Source: Typhlomys cinereus (Eukaryota; Chordata; Mammalia; Rodentia; Platacanthomyidae). Taken from it: a stretch of 64,000 nucleotides of DNA. The DNA is taken from contig JALPQD010000393.1 of NCBI GenBank assembly GCA_023101885.1, positions 372,001 through 436,000 of the forward strand. Direction: 5' to 3'. A model generated the notes under the pieces. That model was not told where the DNA came from. It ran no database searches and saw nothing but the letters and a program-made list of their open reading frames with translations. Of this stretch, positions 12,576 to 23,606 are shown in pieces; position 1 is the first letter of the stretch, and every line of letters starts with the position of its first letter. Position numbers and translations under genes: made by a program.

Positions 12576-13592
12576 TTCTTTTTTTAATATATTTTTATTA
12601 TTATTTCAGCTCATACAAACTTAATAGGTACACCAGTTCCCTCCCACCCTCCTCCTCCCCCCGAACCCACTACTCCCCCTCCCCTCACCCCTCCCTCCCC
12701 ATCCCACAGTGCCTCCCGCCCCAATTCCCAGAGAGTCCTTTCTTGTGCATGCCTGATTCTCCTCTGGGCCCTCCTCTCCGATGACGTACAAGGACCCAGT
12801 GGCCTTTCCCTGAACCCTTTCCCGTGTTCCCCTTAAGTATAGGAACACTGCTGTGGCTGCCAATCCCTTGCCTCCAAGGATCTTGGTGCCTTTAGTAGAT
12901 GCTAGACTTTGTGAGGTCAATAGTGTGCTGGACATTTCGCAGGTCATGCAAAGTCCAATTATGATTGCTTCAGCCTTGTGTGGAGTATCTTGCAAATCAT
13001 TGCTCCTCCCATCCTTTTGCTCTTACACTCTTACCGCCCCCTCTTCCGCAAATTTCCCTGAGTTTCAGGATGGGGAGAGATTAATCTGGCCTAGTTCTAG
13101 GTGGTTGATATAGAGACTCTGAAGTTGTGGATTGTGGTTTGTTGATTTTCTTTTGCAGTTTTGCTGCTCCTGCAGTGCCCTTCACTCCATGTTGATGGGC
13201 ATTGTATGTCACCCCCTGGCCAGAGACAAAAAGCTGTTAAACTAGAGTCTTGTTATAAGAGCACATTCAAAGGTAGATGTAATAAAAGTAGGAAACCACA
13301 GTAAGGGAGGGGTCTATCAAGCATTTGCAAAATGGTTACTTTTTATCTGCCAGACTATATGCCCTCCTCTTCTGGTGAGATCATACCCCCTCAGTAGTAA
13401 ATGATCAGGAAGGAAAGTTTGTGAACTTAATCAGATGTCTCATTACTTATTTGAGTTCTTGATGGAGGCTTATTTTCTCTGCTGTAACATGGTCTCCTAT
13501 CCCATCCCTCCTGTTCATAATCCTTGCAATTACTGTAGGTATTACGGAGATTTTTCTTTGAGTGTCTCTAGGTGGGCTGGGTGGGTTTGGTA
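12576..13592 (-). other. L1 3' UTR with G-rich polypurine tract
   Basis: This lies between the ORF2 stop and the A-rich end. Near the end (about 12625-12725) the L1-sense strand is a long run of G-rich purines, then ACCTATTAAGTTTGTATGAG and ATAATAATAAAAATATATT. The same layout at 38607-39651 fixes the boundaries and explains the isolated purine-rich fragments elsewhere in the window. Confidence 0.9.
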
Positions 13593-16500
13593 CTAGGAGC
13601 CACCTATTAGGGAGTACATACGGCGCTTAATTTTCTGGGTCTGGGATACTTCACTTAATATAATTGTTTCTAATGACATCCATTTGCCGGCAAATTCCAG
13701 TAATTCATCATTTTTGATGGCTGAGTAGTACTCCATTGTATAGATGCACCACAGTTTCCTTATCCACTCGTCAACTGTTGGACATTTGGGTTGATTCCAT
13801 GTCTTTGCTATTGTAAACAGTGCTGCTATGAACATGGTCGTGCTTGTGATATCGAGGTGAACCTCTGCTGTATGGGGGGTTATTCCCAAAAGTGGAATAG
13901 CAGGGTCATATGGCATTTCAATCTTTAATTTCTTTAAGAATCTCCAGACAGCTCGCCAGAGTGGCTGTATGAGCCTGCATTCCCACCAGCAATGTACAAG
14001 AGTTCCCCTCTCTCCACATCCTCTCCAGCATTTGGTGTTGTTTGTATTGTGGATTTTTTCCATCCTGACCGGGGTGAGATGATATCTCAAGGAAGTTTTG
14101 ATTTGCATTTCCCTGATGGCTAAGGAAGTGGAGCATTTTTTCAGATATTTGTTAGACATTTTAATTTCATCCCTGGTAAAGTTTCTTTTAAGTTCCAGGG
14201 CCCATTTTTTTAATTGGGCCATTGGTTTCCTTGATGTTTAGTTTTCTAAGTTCTTTGTGCACTCTGGACAGTAGAGCTCTATCAGATACGTGGTTAGTGA
14301 AGATTTTCTCCCATTCTGTGGGTTGCCTTTGAGCTCGTGTTACAATCTCTTTATCTGAACAGAAGCTCTTTAATTTCAGAAGATCCCAACTGTTGAGAGT
14401 TGGTAGCAGTGACTGTGTCATTGGATGTCTGTTTAGGAAATGTTGGCCTAGCCCAATCAGCTCGAGGGAGTTCCCTATCCTTTCAACTATGGTTTTTATA
14501 GTCTCTGGCCTTATATCAAGGTCCTTGATCCATTTGGAATTAAGTCTTGTACATGGTGACAAGTATGGGTCCAGCTGTAATCTTCTGCATGTGGAGATCC
14601 AGTTTTGCAAGCACCATTTGTTGAAGATGCTGTTCTTTTTCCATTGGATTCTTTGGGCCCCTTTGTCAAAGACCAAATGGCTGTAATTTTGTGGGCTTAT
14701 ATCTGGGTCTTCAATCCTTATCCATTGATCTGTGTGTCTATTTTGGAGACAGTACCAGGCTGTCTTTATAACTATGGATTTGTAATATAGACTTAGGTTT
14801 GGTATGGTAATACCTCCAGCAGTGTTTTTGTTACTCAGGATTGTCTTTGCTATCCTGGGTCTTTTGTGCCTCCATATGAACTTTGAGATTGTTTGGTCAA
14901 CGTCTTTGAAGAATTGCTTTGGGATTTTAATTGGTATAGCATTGAATTTGTATATTGCCTTTGGTAGGATGGTCATTTTTATGATGTTGATTTTGCCAAT
15001 TCAGGAACAAGGGTGTCTTCTGCTATTTCTCTCTTTAGGGTTTTAAAGTTTTCATTGTAAAGGTCTTTTATCTCCTTGATTAGGATTATACCAAGGTATT
15101 TCATTTTTTTAGGGGCTATAGTAAATGGGATTGTTTCTCTCAAGGCTTTTTCACTTCTTTCATTCTGGGCATATAGGAAGGCCTCTGATTTTTGCACATT
15201 TATTTTGTATCCTGCCACCCTGCTGAAGTTCTCAATTAGTTCCAGGAGCTTCCTGGTGGAGTTTTTGGGATCACTCAGATATAAGATCATGTCATCTGCA
15301 AATAGGGATAGCTTGACTTCTTCCTTGCCAATTTGAATCCCTCTTGTGTCCCTTTCTTGTCTTATGTCTTCAGCTAAGACTTCAAGTACAATATTGAATA
15401 GAAGTGGTGAGAGTGGACAGACTTGTCTAGTTCCTGATCGAAATGGGAATGCTTCCAATTGTTCCCCATTGAGCATAATCCTTGCTGTGGGCTTGTTGTA
15501 TACAGCTTTTATTATATTGATAAAGGTTCCTTCCATTCCTACTGTCTCTAGCGTTTTGATCATAAAAGGCTATTGGAGTTGTCAAAAGCTTTTTCTGCAT
15601 CTATTGAGAGTATCATGTGGTCTTGGACTTTGGAGTGGTTTACATGATGAATTACATTTATTGATTTGCATATGTTGAACCAACCTTGTGTGCCGGGGAT
15701 GAAGCCTACTTGGTCCCCGTGAATAATCTTTTTAATATGTTTTTGAATCCGATTTGCTAAGACTTTGTTGAGAATCTTTGTGTCTGTGTTCATCAGAGAG
15801 ATTGGCCTATAATTTTCTTTTTTAAGTGAATCTTTATTAGGTTTTAGCTTCATAGAAGGAATTTGGTAGTGTTCCTTCCTTTGCTATTTGATGGAACAGT
15901 TTAAGGAGTATTGGTGTTATTAACTCCTTAAATGTCTGGTAGAACTCTGTGCTGAATCCATCTGGTCCAGGACATTTTTTGGTGGGAAGATTTGAGATTA
16001 CTTCTTCAATTTCCTTATATGTTATAGGACTATTTAAATAATTCACAACTTCCTGATTCAATTTAGGTAAGTTGTGTTTACTTAGAAATTCATCCATCTC
16101 TTTTGTGTTGTCAAACTTCACAGAGTATAAGTTTTTGAAATATGATGTTATAATTCTCTGGATTTCTTGGGTATCAGTAGTGATAACTCCATGTTCATTT
16201 CTAATTTTGTTAATTTGGGTTTTCTCTCTCCTGCTTTTGGTTAATTTAGCTAGTGGTGTATCAATCTTATTGATTTTTTCAAAGAACCAGCTTTTTGACT
16301 GGTTGATTTTTTCTATCGTTTTCTTAATCTCGATTTCAGATATTTCTCCCCTTATTTTGCTAATCTCCTCTCTTCTACTACTTTTGGGATCAGATTGCTC
16401 TAGTTTCTCTAAAGCTTTAAGCTGGATTTTTAAGTTGTTTATTTCTGATGTTTCCATTTTTTGATGTAGGCATTAAGAGCTATGAACTTACCTCTTATAA

Positions 16501-17384
16501 CAGCTTTCATTGTGTCCCAGAGATTTTGGTAAGTTGTATTTTCATTATCATTCGCTTTCAGGAAATCTTGAATTTCCTTTTTAATTTCTTCCTGAATCCA
16601 GTTCTCATTCAGCATCATATTGTTAAGTTTCCAGGAGTTAGTGTATTTTCTCTTGTTTGTTGTGTTGTGGATGTCCAGCTTTAGGCCATGGTGGTCTGAC
16701 AGGGCACAGGTTAGAATGTCAACTTTTTTGTATATGTGCAGATTTATTTTGTGGCCCAGTATGTGATCTATTTTGTAGAAAGTTCCGTGTGCTGCTAAGA
16801 AAAATATGTATTCTTTGGTGCGTGGGTGAAAAGTTCGATAGAGATCTGTAAGGTCCATTTCTTTAAGGGTTTGATTAAGTTCCAAAGTGTCTCTGTTAAG
16901 CTTTTGACCTGTTGATCTATCTATCCCATGTTGAGAGGGAGGTTTTGAAGTCCCCAAGAATTATCATTTGGGGGTTGATTTCTTGCTTTAGACGCTGTAG
17001 GGGTTTCTTAATGAATGTGGAGGGGCCTGTATTGGGTGCATATATGTTCAGTATTGTGAAGTCTTCCTGGTGAATTGTACCTGTAACTAAAATGTAGTAT
17101 CCATCCGTGTCTCTTATAATTTTCTTTGGTTTGAAGTCCACTTTGTCTGATAGCATAATGGCTACCCCTGCCTGTTTTCTGCTTCCATTAGCTTGTAGAA
17201 TTGTTGACCAGCCTTTTATTTTTAGGGCATGCCTATCTTTTGTGGTGAGATGGGTATTCTGCAGGCAGCAGATTGATGGATTGTGATTTTTAATCCAAGT
17301 TTGTAATCTGAATCTCTTGATCGGTGGGTTAATTCCATTAACATTTAGTGTTATAATGGAGAAACTATTTTTAATTCCAGACAT
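13593..17384 (-). pseudogene. L1 ORF2 (endonuclease/reverse transcriptase), broken
   Basis: ORF2 encodes the L1 endonuclease (EN) and reverse transcriptase (RT) that nick target DNA and copy the L1 RNA into it. It starts MSGIKNSFSIITLNVNGIN at 17384. The EN has the LNVNG Asn and SDHHGLKLD motifs, but the catalytic Glu in CCLQETH is Asn (CCLQNTH), and GDFNT reads GDFKT. The RT has [14 protein letters not shown] (about 15990), SIDAEKAFD (about 15590) and the catalytic LSLFADDM (about 15300). The C-terminal Cys motif [18 protein letters not shown] lies near 14000, and the frame ends in MYSLIGGS at 13593. It reads as seven overlapping pieces (17384-16917, 16957-16439, 16457-15837, 15853-15560, 15563-14979, 14976-14188, 14222-13593), hence at least six frame breaks. 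ORF2 proteins are about 1,280 residues, so the length is complete but the gene is dead. Confidence 0.96.
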
Positions 17385-17434
17385 TTATTATGTTTAGTAG
17401 TTTTTATAAGTATATTGCTTCGCTTTTAATGGTG

Positions 17435-18693
17435 TTATACTTGCCTTCTGTTCTCCTGGATATGCCTGTTTTTTTCTTCATGCTTGAGTATCATTTCTAG
17501 CATTTTTTTAAAAATTTTTTTTTATTATTTATTAAATTGTGCATATATACGTATGTATGTGCGTGTGTGTGTGTGTCTGTGTGTGTGTCTGTAGAGCCAC
17601 GGATGAATTCGGGAACCTCCATGGACGCCTCCACCTCCTTCTGCCCGGGGATTCACAGGCTCCGCCCTACCAGGACCCAAACGCAGGCCGCCCCCGCTTC
17701 CGCCTGGCGTCTATACGTGGGATCTGGGATCCGAACTCAGGACCTTCTGCCTGCAAGGCAGAGGCTTAACCCCTGAGCCACCTCTCCAGCCCCCATTTCT
17801 AGCATTTTTTGAAGGCCTGGTTTGGTGGACATGTATCCCTTCAAGTTGTCTTTGTGCTGGAAAGTTTTTCTCTCTCCCTCGATCATGACTGATAGTTTTT
17901 CAGGGTAAATCAGCCAGGGTTGACATTTTTGCTCATTCAATACTTGAAGTATGTCTCTCCAAGCTCTTCTTGCTTTTACTGTTTTGACTGAGAAGTCATT
18001 GTTATTTTAATAGGTTTACCTTTAAAAGTGACTTGTTTTTTCTCCCTTGAAGCTCTCAGCACCAGTTCTTTATCTTGAATGTGGAGTGTTTTAACTATTA
18101 TTTGCCGTGGCGAGCTTCTATTTTGGTCATATCTGTTTGAGGTACAGAATGCCTCTTGTATATGGATGGGGCCTCTCTTTTTTTAGATGAGGAAAGTTTT
18201 CCTTGATGATCATTTGAAAAATTTCCTCAGGGGTGGTATTTTGAGATTCTTGCTCTGGTATTCAATGAATAGGCATGTTGGGCTTCTTCAGGGTGTCCCA
18301 TATCTCCTGGATATTTCTCTCAAGCATCTTTTTGGCTTTAACAATCTCTTCCATTGAGCTGGTTAATACTCCCATTTTATCTTCAAGATCTGAAATTCTG
18401 TTTTCTGCTTCATTAGTTCTGTTAAGACTCTCTGTGGAGTTCTGGGTTGAAGATAACTTGTCTTTTAGCTCAGTTTTAAACTCTGCTTGAGTCTGCTTTA
18501 ACTGCTCTATGCCAGTTTTTGATTCTTGCACTGTTTTTCTCAACTCCTCCATGTGTCTGTTGTGTTCCTCTTCAAAGCGATTGATTCGATTATATAATTC
18601 CTCCCAGATTTCCTCTTTCATAGTATTGAACATGGTAATGATCATATTTTGAAAGTTGTTATCCTGGGTCAGGCTTTCTTGGCCATTTTCCAT
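17435..18693 (-). pseudogene. L1 ORF1 (RNA-binding chaperone), broken by a SINE and frameshifts
   Basis: ORF1 encodes the trimeric RNA-binding protein that coats L1 RNA. The start MENGQESLTQDN is at 18693. A long coiled coil follows (RFEEEHNRHMEELRKTVQES, ENRISDLEDKMG) as far as RNIQEIWDTLKKPN, where the RRM begins; that frame stops at 18262. The rest continues in other frames with several stops (KENFPHLKKERPHPYTRGIL; later RRAWRDILQVLNEQKCQPWL and GYMSTKPGLQKMLEM). A SINE then interrupts it at 17509-17793. The C-terminus (ILKHEEKNRHIQENRRQV, stop at 17437-17435) lies on the far side. ORF2 starts 50 bases beyond the ORF1 stop, normal L1 spacing. No functional ORF1 protein is possible. Confidence 0.92.
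17509..17793 (-). mobile_element. Young tRNA-derived SINE inside L1 ORF1, 17-bp target-site duplication
   Basis: Same family as 9898-10215, reversed: poly(T) at the left (tail), CA/TG repeat near 17538-17592, GC-rich body (GCCGCCCCCGCTTCCGCCTG) and tRNA-like head at the right (CTGAGCCACCTCTCCAGCCC). It is flanked by CATTTCTAGCATTTTTT at 17492-17508 and 17794-17810, identical. It inserted after the L1 did and before or after the L1 decayed. Confidence 0.96.
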
Positions 18694-19180
18694 GGGTTTG
18701 TTCTAGTTGGAGTCTAACATTATGGAATTAATTCCTTCAGTGGGAGATTTGTTTACTTGAGTGTTGTTTCTCATGGATTTGCACTTTGACTTTGGCATTG
18801 TCGTTTTAACTCTTAAGATCTTCTTTCAATTTCTGTGCGTTTTTCACTAAACTGAATTTTTGGCCTGGGATTTTGGGGGTGGGTGGAGACGGAGCTTACC
18901 TAGGTCGCCAGGTGAGGCCCGGCTGGACCGTGCGCGCGAGTCCTGGGCGGCGGAGTGGAGGGAAGGGAGGATGGGGCGTCTGCTGGGCGCTATTTAACCT
19001 GGGGGTGTCCTCCTCCTCCCAGGCCCTGCGCGGCGGCTCAGGCTGGATGGTGGGAGGAGCTGGGTCCCTTGGGCGGCCTGGGATTCTGGGGTTGGGTGGG
19101 GACGGAGCTTACCTAAGTCGCGCAGTGAGGCCCGGCTGGACCGCGCGCCCAGGTCCCAGGCGGCAGAGTGGAGGGAAGGG
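18694..19180 (-). promoter_or_regulatory. L1 5' UTR with tandem GC-rich monomers (213-bp period)
   Basis: The GC-rich stretch is a tandem repeat: one full unit at 18863-19075 and a partial unit at 19076-19180. Both units start GCCTGGGATT, contain GGAGCTTACCTA and GAGGCCCGGCTGGACCG, and share GAGTGGAGGGAAGGG. In mouse, such monomers at the L1 5' end act as the internal promoter. About 170 bases of non-monomer 5' UTR lie between monomer and ORF1. The abrupt start inside a monomer is usual for monomeric L1s. The Gly/Arg/Pro-rich frames here are artefacts of the repeat. Confidence 0.85.
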
Positions 19181-19439
19181 TCTTTTTTTTTGGTAGTAAA
19201 TACAGAGGTAGTTCTTTAGGAAGAGTAAAACATCCCCAAGAATAGCAGTGGGCTAATCAGTAGGGAGCAGGCATTTTTCAAAAAGCTTTTAGTTTTTATT
19301 TCCTATTCTTTGAAGATTCATATGTGTTTATAAAGAATTATTAAATCTCTATTACTCTGTCCCCATTCCCCCTCCTTCTCCTACTGAAATTATCTTCCCA
19401 ATAAGTCCCTGTATATGTCTTTTGGTGATTTATGTGACC

Positions 19440-19905
19440 TACGAAGCTTTTCAAATTTTTTAATTTATTTTTTACCTATCTCAATGAGTAGGTATCCTCA
19501 ACCCTGTTCTTCCCTCTTCCTCTCTTTCCCACTTCTGTCACCCACTTGTTCTCACTCCTCACATCATTTTGTCTCTTCCCCCTTTCCTCCCTCCTTCCCT
19601 CATCTCTGTTGATGTTTCCTGCCTGCTCTCTCCCACCTTATATGAGTGAAGTTTCCTCTGAGTCACCTACTTTAGTGAGGGTTCAGGACTTGTGGCATAC
19701 CTTGGGACCCCTTCTTCTGCCACCAACTAATATAAGTGATCCACCAAATTTAATCAGGTATGCCTGCATGAGCATATATTGGAAGGTATTTGCTGGAACA
19801 TTAAGCAACTTATCAGTGACTACACCACTGAAAAAAGTGTCATTCTTTCCCCAGACAGCACCAGCTGCCAATAGTCTCTCAAGGAGTGATGAGGCCTCAT
19901 GAGAA
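19440..19905 (-). mobile_element. Older L1 3' end (different 3'-UTR subfamily)
   Basis: T-rich end near 19455-19475, then a pyrimidine-rich tract (19505-19600) and GAAGTTTCCTCTGAGTCACC, GGTTCAGGACTTGTGGCATA, ATCAGTGACTACACCACTGA. It is diverged from the two long L1s but has the same plan. Related copies are at 12131-12314 and 44600-44870. Confidence 0.75.
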
Positions 19906-22060
19906 ACCTTTTCTCCTTTCAGCTCTCAGCCTTCATTAGGAAGGCTTAGTTTTGCAGTAGATGAACATTATAAAGAGACTTGCAAAAGGTCAAAGCACAG
20001 AGAGTAAATGACTGAAGTCTTTGGTCTAAAAAGGACATATCACCTCTCCCTAGGGAACATCAGGAAGAGGGGATGGAAAAAGAGGAAAATTTAAATTTGA
20101 AGCAAAGGTATTCAGTTCTTTGATCCCCAGCTGTGTCTGGAAAGCCTACTGACTATTGTCACCAACAGTGCTGAAACATCTTTTGTTTCACTAGTGATTG
20201 GCATTTTTTTCTCTTTGTCTTGTAGTGATGTTCTGTGATATGGCAAGTTTGCAAATACTGTGAATCAAGGTCAGCTCATTCATAATTCCCAGCAAAGATC
20301 TTTATATGGACATCTTCAGTTACTCTGAAAACTCATAGGGAGTGTTTGATTATGAGTATAGTGCTTTTATAGCTCTTCAAATATTATTGAAACTTGATAA
20401 AAACGACAAGAAGATTCAGGCAGGCAGTAATTTATTTGAAAGCATAAAGGACAGTGTGCTAGAGAGTTATTCATGTGGCCATGTGGAAGAACGTCTCTTC
20501 TGGTGATGAAAAATGGCTCAGTGGCCCTTTCCTCACTAAGTAAATGGAGTAGAAACCAGGAAAACCCAAGTGACAGTGATGGAAATGGCTTCAACATTTT
20601 TGCCAGGGACAAAATAACAATGAAAGGAAATGTAGCTCAAGGGAATAGGGGAAGAAAGATGCTGGCTTAGGAAGCTTTGCTGAAAAAACTTGTAAGATTC
20701 ATCAAAGTTAAATGAAAATTTCTGCCCCATACTACATTGAGGTGGTATATCTGTATGAATGAAGAAGAACAAATGGTTGACAGTATTTATTCATGTGAGT
20801 AAGGATGAAGAGCAACAGAATGGAGAAAATCCTTTTAGTAGGACCTGATATGGTGAAGCTAAGCACAGGCATATAGGAAGTTTTGTGTGACTGTGATTGG
20901 GAGTCATTGGTTAGACTAGGGATTAGTGTGTGTATTTGTGTGAGAGAAAGAGATAGAGAGAGAAAGAGAGATAGAGAGAGAGAGAGAAACACTAGGGTAG
21001 CTTTCCACAAGGAGTTGTTAATTAATCTAAGAAAACCTCAACACACACGTACTCAAAAAGAAAAGGCATTTTCTTAAATCCTGAATAGTTCATTTAGAAG
21101 GGGCAGTTTGTCATCAGGCAGACCTGGATAGAACTGAGCTATGACATCATGAGGTATTTAACCACTATCAGGTTAGCCATCTGGAATAATGGCTTCCTCA
21201 GTGTAAATGTGGGTGATATTAGTATGGACAGCAAGATGTTGCTATGAGACTTATGTAAGAAATGCATTGCTGGGGGTATGAGAAAGTGTCCACTTGTATT
21301 CTAAGGGAGAGGCTGTCTTTCTGGTTTTAGAAAATCTTTCCAGCTTTCATGAAGTATAACTGACAAGTATTTACTGTGTGTGTATGTATGTGTTGCATTA
21401 TGTGAGTATATGTGCACATGTGTGTTAAGAATACTTAAGATCTTTTTTGAAAAAAAAATTTATACTTCTGTCTGGTTGTATCTAAAAAACAAAGTGCTAG
21501 CATAGTCTCTAAGCAAAGTTTAAGTACAGTACAGCATTCACTATTGTGCCTATGCTATATTCCAGAATTATTCACCTTAAAACAACATGGTTGTACCCTG
21601 AGAATGTCTGCCATTTCCCTACCTGTCAGACCCTAGTAACCTCTCTAATACTCATTGTATCTATAGGTTGCTTTTGTTTAGTGATGAAGTTGCTATTTTT
21701 TAATTTTCAATTTTTTTTAGAAATCCATGAAGTCCTTTCAATTGTTTTCCCACTTACTATTTCCATTTTTAATGTTGTATACATGAATATAGTGACTTTA
21801 TAATATTTTAACCCTTAGTCCCAAATCTTATCCTCCCTCCTTTTCTCCTTACAATCCTTCAACATCTCTTCTAGATTCCCTCCTAGCTTAGAATATTTTC
21901 TCTTGTAAGGCATACTGTGCTCATCTAATCTGTGTTGATTTTATTTCTAATACATAACTTCAAGTGAGATTATTGGATCACACGAAGCTCTGTGAATGTT
22001 AAATGATATTTAAGCTTGATAAAATGATAGGAAAATGTAGATAGATAAATGGGCAAAGAA
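19906..22060. other. Mostly single-copy stretch, no gene seen
   Basis: It contains a GA-rich low-complexity tract at 20938-20989 and a possible very old L1 3'-UTR remnant near 21720-21990 (T-rich start, pyrimidine-rich CTTATCCTCCCTCCTTTTCT). No exon or RNA gene recognised. Confidence 0.4.
20938..20989. repeat. GA-rich low-complexity tract
   Basis: Imperfect (GAGA)n with GATA and AAAG interruptions. It yields spurious Arg/Glu- and Leu/Ser-rich frames. Confidence 0.9.
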
Positions 22061-22065
22061 ATGTT

Positions 22066-22505
22066 AGGCATTGCCATAGTTAGGAACAGGTATCAACTTG
22101 ATAGCTGAGGGTTTGAGCTCTGGGCACATTTGTAGAGAATTAGTGGTTGAGTTAAGCCCAGAGCAAACTTGCAGGAGATTGTCTAGCTGATGGGGAAGGC
22201 CCAGCCTATGGTAGGTGTAAGAAAGCCCTGAACAAATGAATAAAATACTGAGAGCCGGTTGAGGAAGTTGGCATCCTATGTATACTTGGCCAGACATGTT
22301 GATCTGGCAAGCAAGGATTGTCCCTCTCTCAGCCATTACGTAGAGATTGTGTGGCCAGTTCCTTTGGCCCGGTGTTGGTGATTGTTCTCCCATCAAGCTG
22401 GACTGAGAACTATAACCAGATCTTAAGAGAAAATAAATCTTTTGTTCCTTTAAGCCGTTTGATGGTCATTTATCAGTAGCCATGAAGGCAAACTGCAACA
22501 GGCAT
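22066..22505 (+). mobile_element. Old hAT-like (URR1-type) interspersed repeat
   Basis: CAGGTATCAACTTGATAGCT near the left and AATAAATCTTTTGTTCCTTT with GGTCATTTATCAGTAGCCAT at the right fit a rodent repeat that ends '...AATAAA..CTTTCCT..AAGTTG..GGTCA..TATCACAGCAA'. The name is from memory; the terminal repeats are eroded. Confidence 0.4.
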
Positions 22506-23020
22506 ATTCTACACATATGCAGAATATTCAGCTCTAAGAACAGAGAAAAATATTGCAATTTCAAACAGCAAGGATGACAAAAGATGTCATTTGCTTATAA
22601 TATGGGTAACTTCTAGAGATCTAATTTCAGCGCGATGATTGTAGTTAAAATATTAAAGTACTTGAAATTTTCTATTAAAATACTTGAAATTTGGTACTTT
22701 ATATTTCTCACTTAAATCTCATAACAGCCTCTTTTTTTGTCATTACTGGTGTCGTGCACATTTATATTGAGGAAGCTGCTATTTGTGTTGTCTAAGTAAC
22801 ATGTCTATTGCAGCTGAAGAGCTAGTACTGTCATGGCTGGACTCCATCCAGGTCTGCCTGCCTATAGACTCCCACTTCTGAATCTACTCTTCAGGATTTG
22901 GGCAAATACTTTTTTCTGCCTTAATTCATTTTTTTATGTGAAATGTGAAAAAAAATAGTTCTTTGATTTATTATGTGAATGTTTTCTTCTCAGCTTAATT
23001 AAAAACTCCTTGGGAAAGGG
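22506..23020. other. Single-copy AT-rich stretch, no gene seen
   Basis: A small local duplication (TACTTGAAATTT with TATTAAA spacer near 22655-22695) and otherwise unique sequence. Confidence 0.45.
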
Positions 23021-23023
23021 AGC

Positions 23024-23606
23024 CTTTTTTTTTTTTATTTCCACTCATACAAACTTAACAGGTACACTGGTCCCCTCCCTCCCTCCAACCTCCCACCGCC
23101 CTGTGTTCCCCTCCCCTGCCCCTCCCTCCTCATCCCCCAGTGCCTCCCCCTCCCATCCGCGGAGCATCCTTTAATGTGCATGCCAAACTCTCCTCTGGTC
23201 CTCCTCTCCGATGAGGTGCAAGGACCCAGTGACATTTCCCAGAACCCTTTTCTGTGTTCCCCCTAAGCTTAGGAACACTACTGTGGCTGTCAATCCCTTG
23301 CCTCCAAGGATCCTAGTGCCTTTAGCAAATGCTAGACTTTATGGGGTCAATAGTGTGTTGTACACTGCGCAGGGCATGCAAAGTCCAATTATGATTGCCT
23401 CCGCCCTAACTTGTGTAGAGTATCTTGCATATCATTGCTCCTCCTATCCTTGTGCTCTTACAATCTTATCGCCCCCTCTTCCGAAAATTTCCCTGAGCTT
23501 CAGGATGGGGAGAGATTAGGCTGGCCTAGTTCTAGGTGGTTGATATAGAGTCTCTGAAGTTCTGGATTATGGTTTGTATGCTTAAAGCAGAGGAGTTTTG
23601 CTGCAA
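23024..23606 (-). mobile_element. 5'-truncated L1, 3' UTR only
   Basis: Poly(T) at 23024-23036, then CACTCATACAAACTTAACAG, a pyrimidine-rich tract and the 3'-UTR segments GGAACACTACTGTGGCTGTC and GCAAAGTCCAATTATGATTG, matching 12600-13160 in order. It ends near GATTATGGTTTGT (23575); a short AGTTTTGCTGC at 23596-23606 may be the last L1 bases. No clear target-site duplication. Confidence 0.9.

Larger units (their letters stand above)
12576..19180 (-). mobile_element. Nearly full-length L1 retrotransposon, inactive
   Basis: A LINE-1 on the minus strand with every part in order: monomeric 5' UTR (18694-19180), ORF1 (17435-18693), ORF2 (13593-17384), 3' UTR with purine-rich tract (12576-13592) and A-rich end (seen as T-rich at 12576-12603). 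Its span is 6.6 kb including one later SINE. It is inactive: both ORFs have frameshifts and stops, and the ORF2 endonuclease has lost key residues. No convincing target-site duplication is seen; both ends abut T-rich runs (near 12573-12585 and 19181-19190), which may hide one. It lies in inverted orientation to the L1 at 35676-39651. Confidence 0.95.

Noticed and set aside
12576..19190. Target-site duplication for the long minus-strand L1
   Set aside because: Both ends abut T-rich runs that look alike, but no match longer than about 8 bases beyond plain T runs is convincing.
18873..19196. 107-codon Gly/Arg/Pro-rich frame, plus strand
   Set aside because: It lies antisense in the GC-rich L1 5' UTR monomers.
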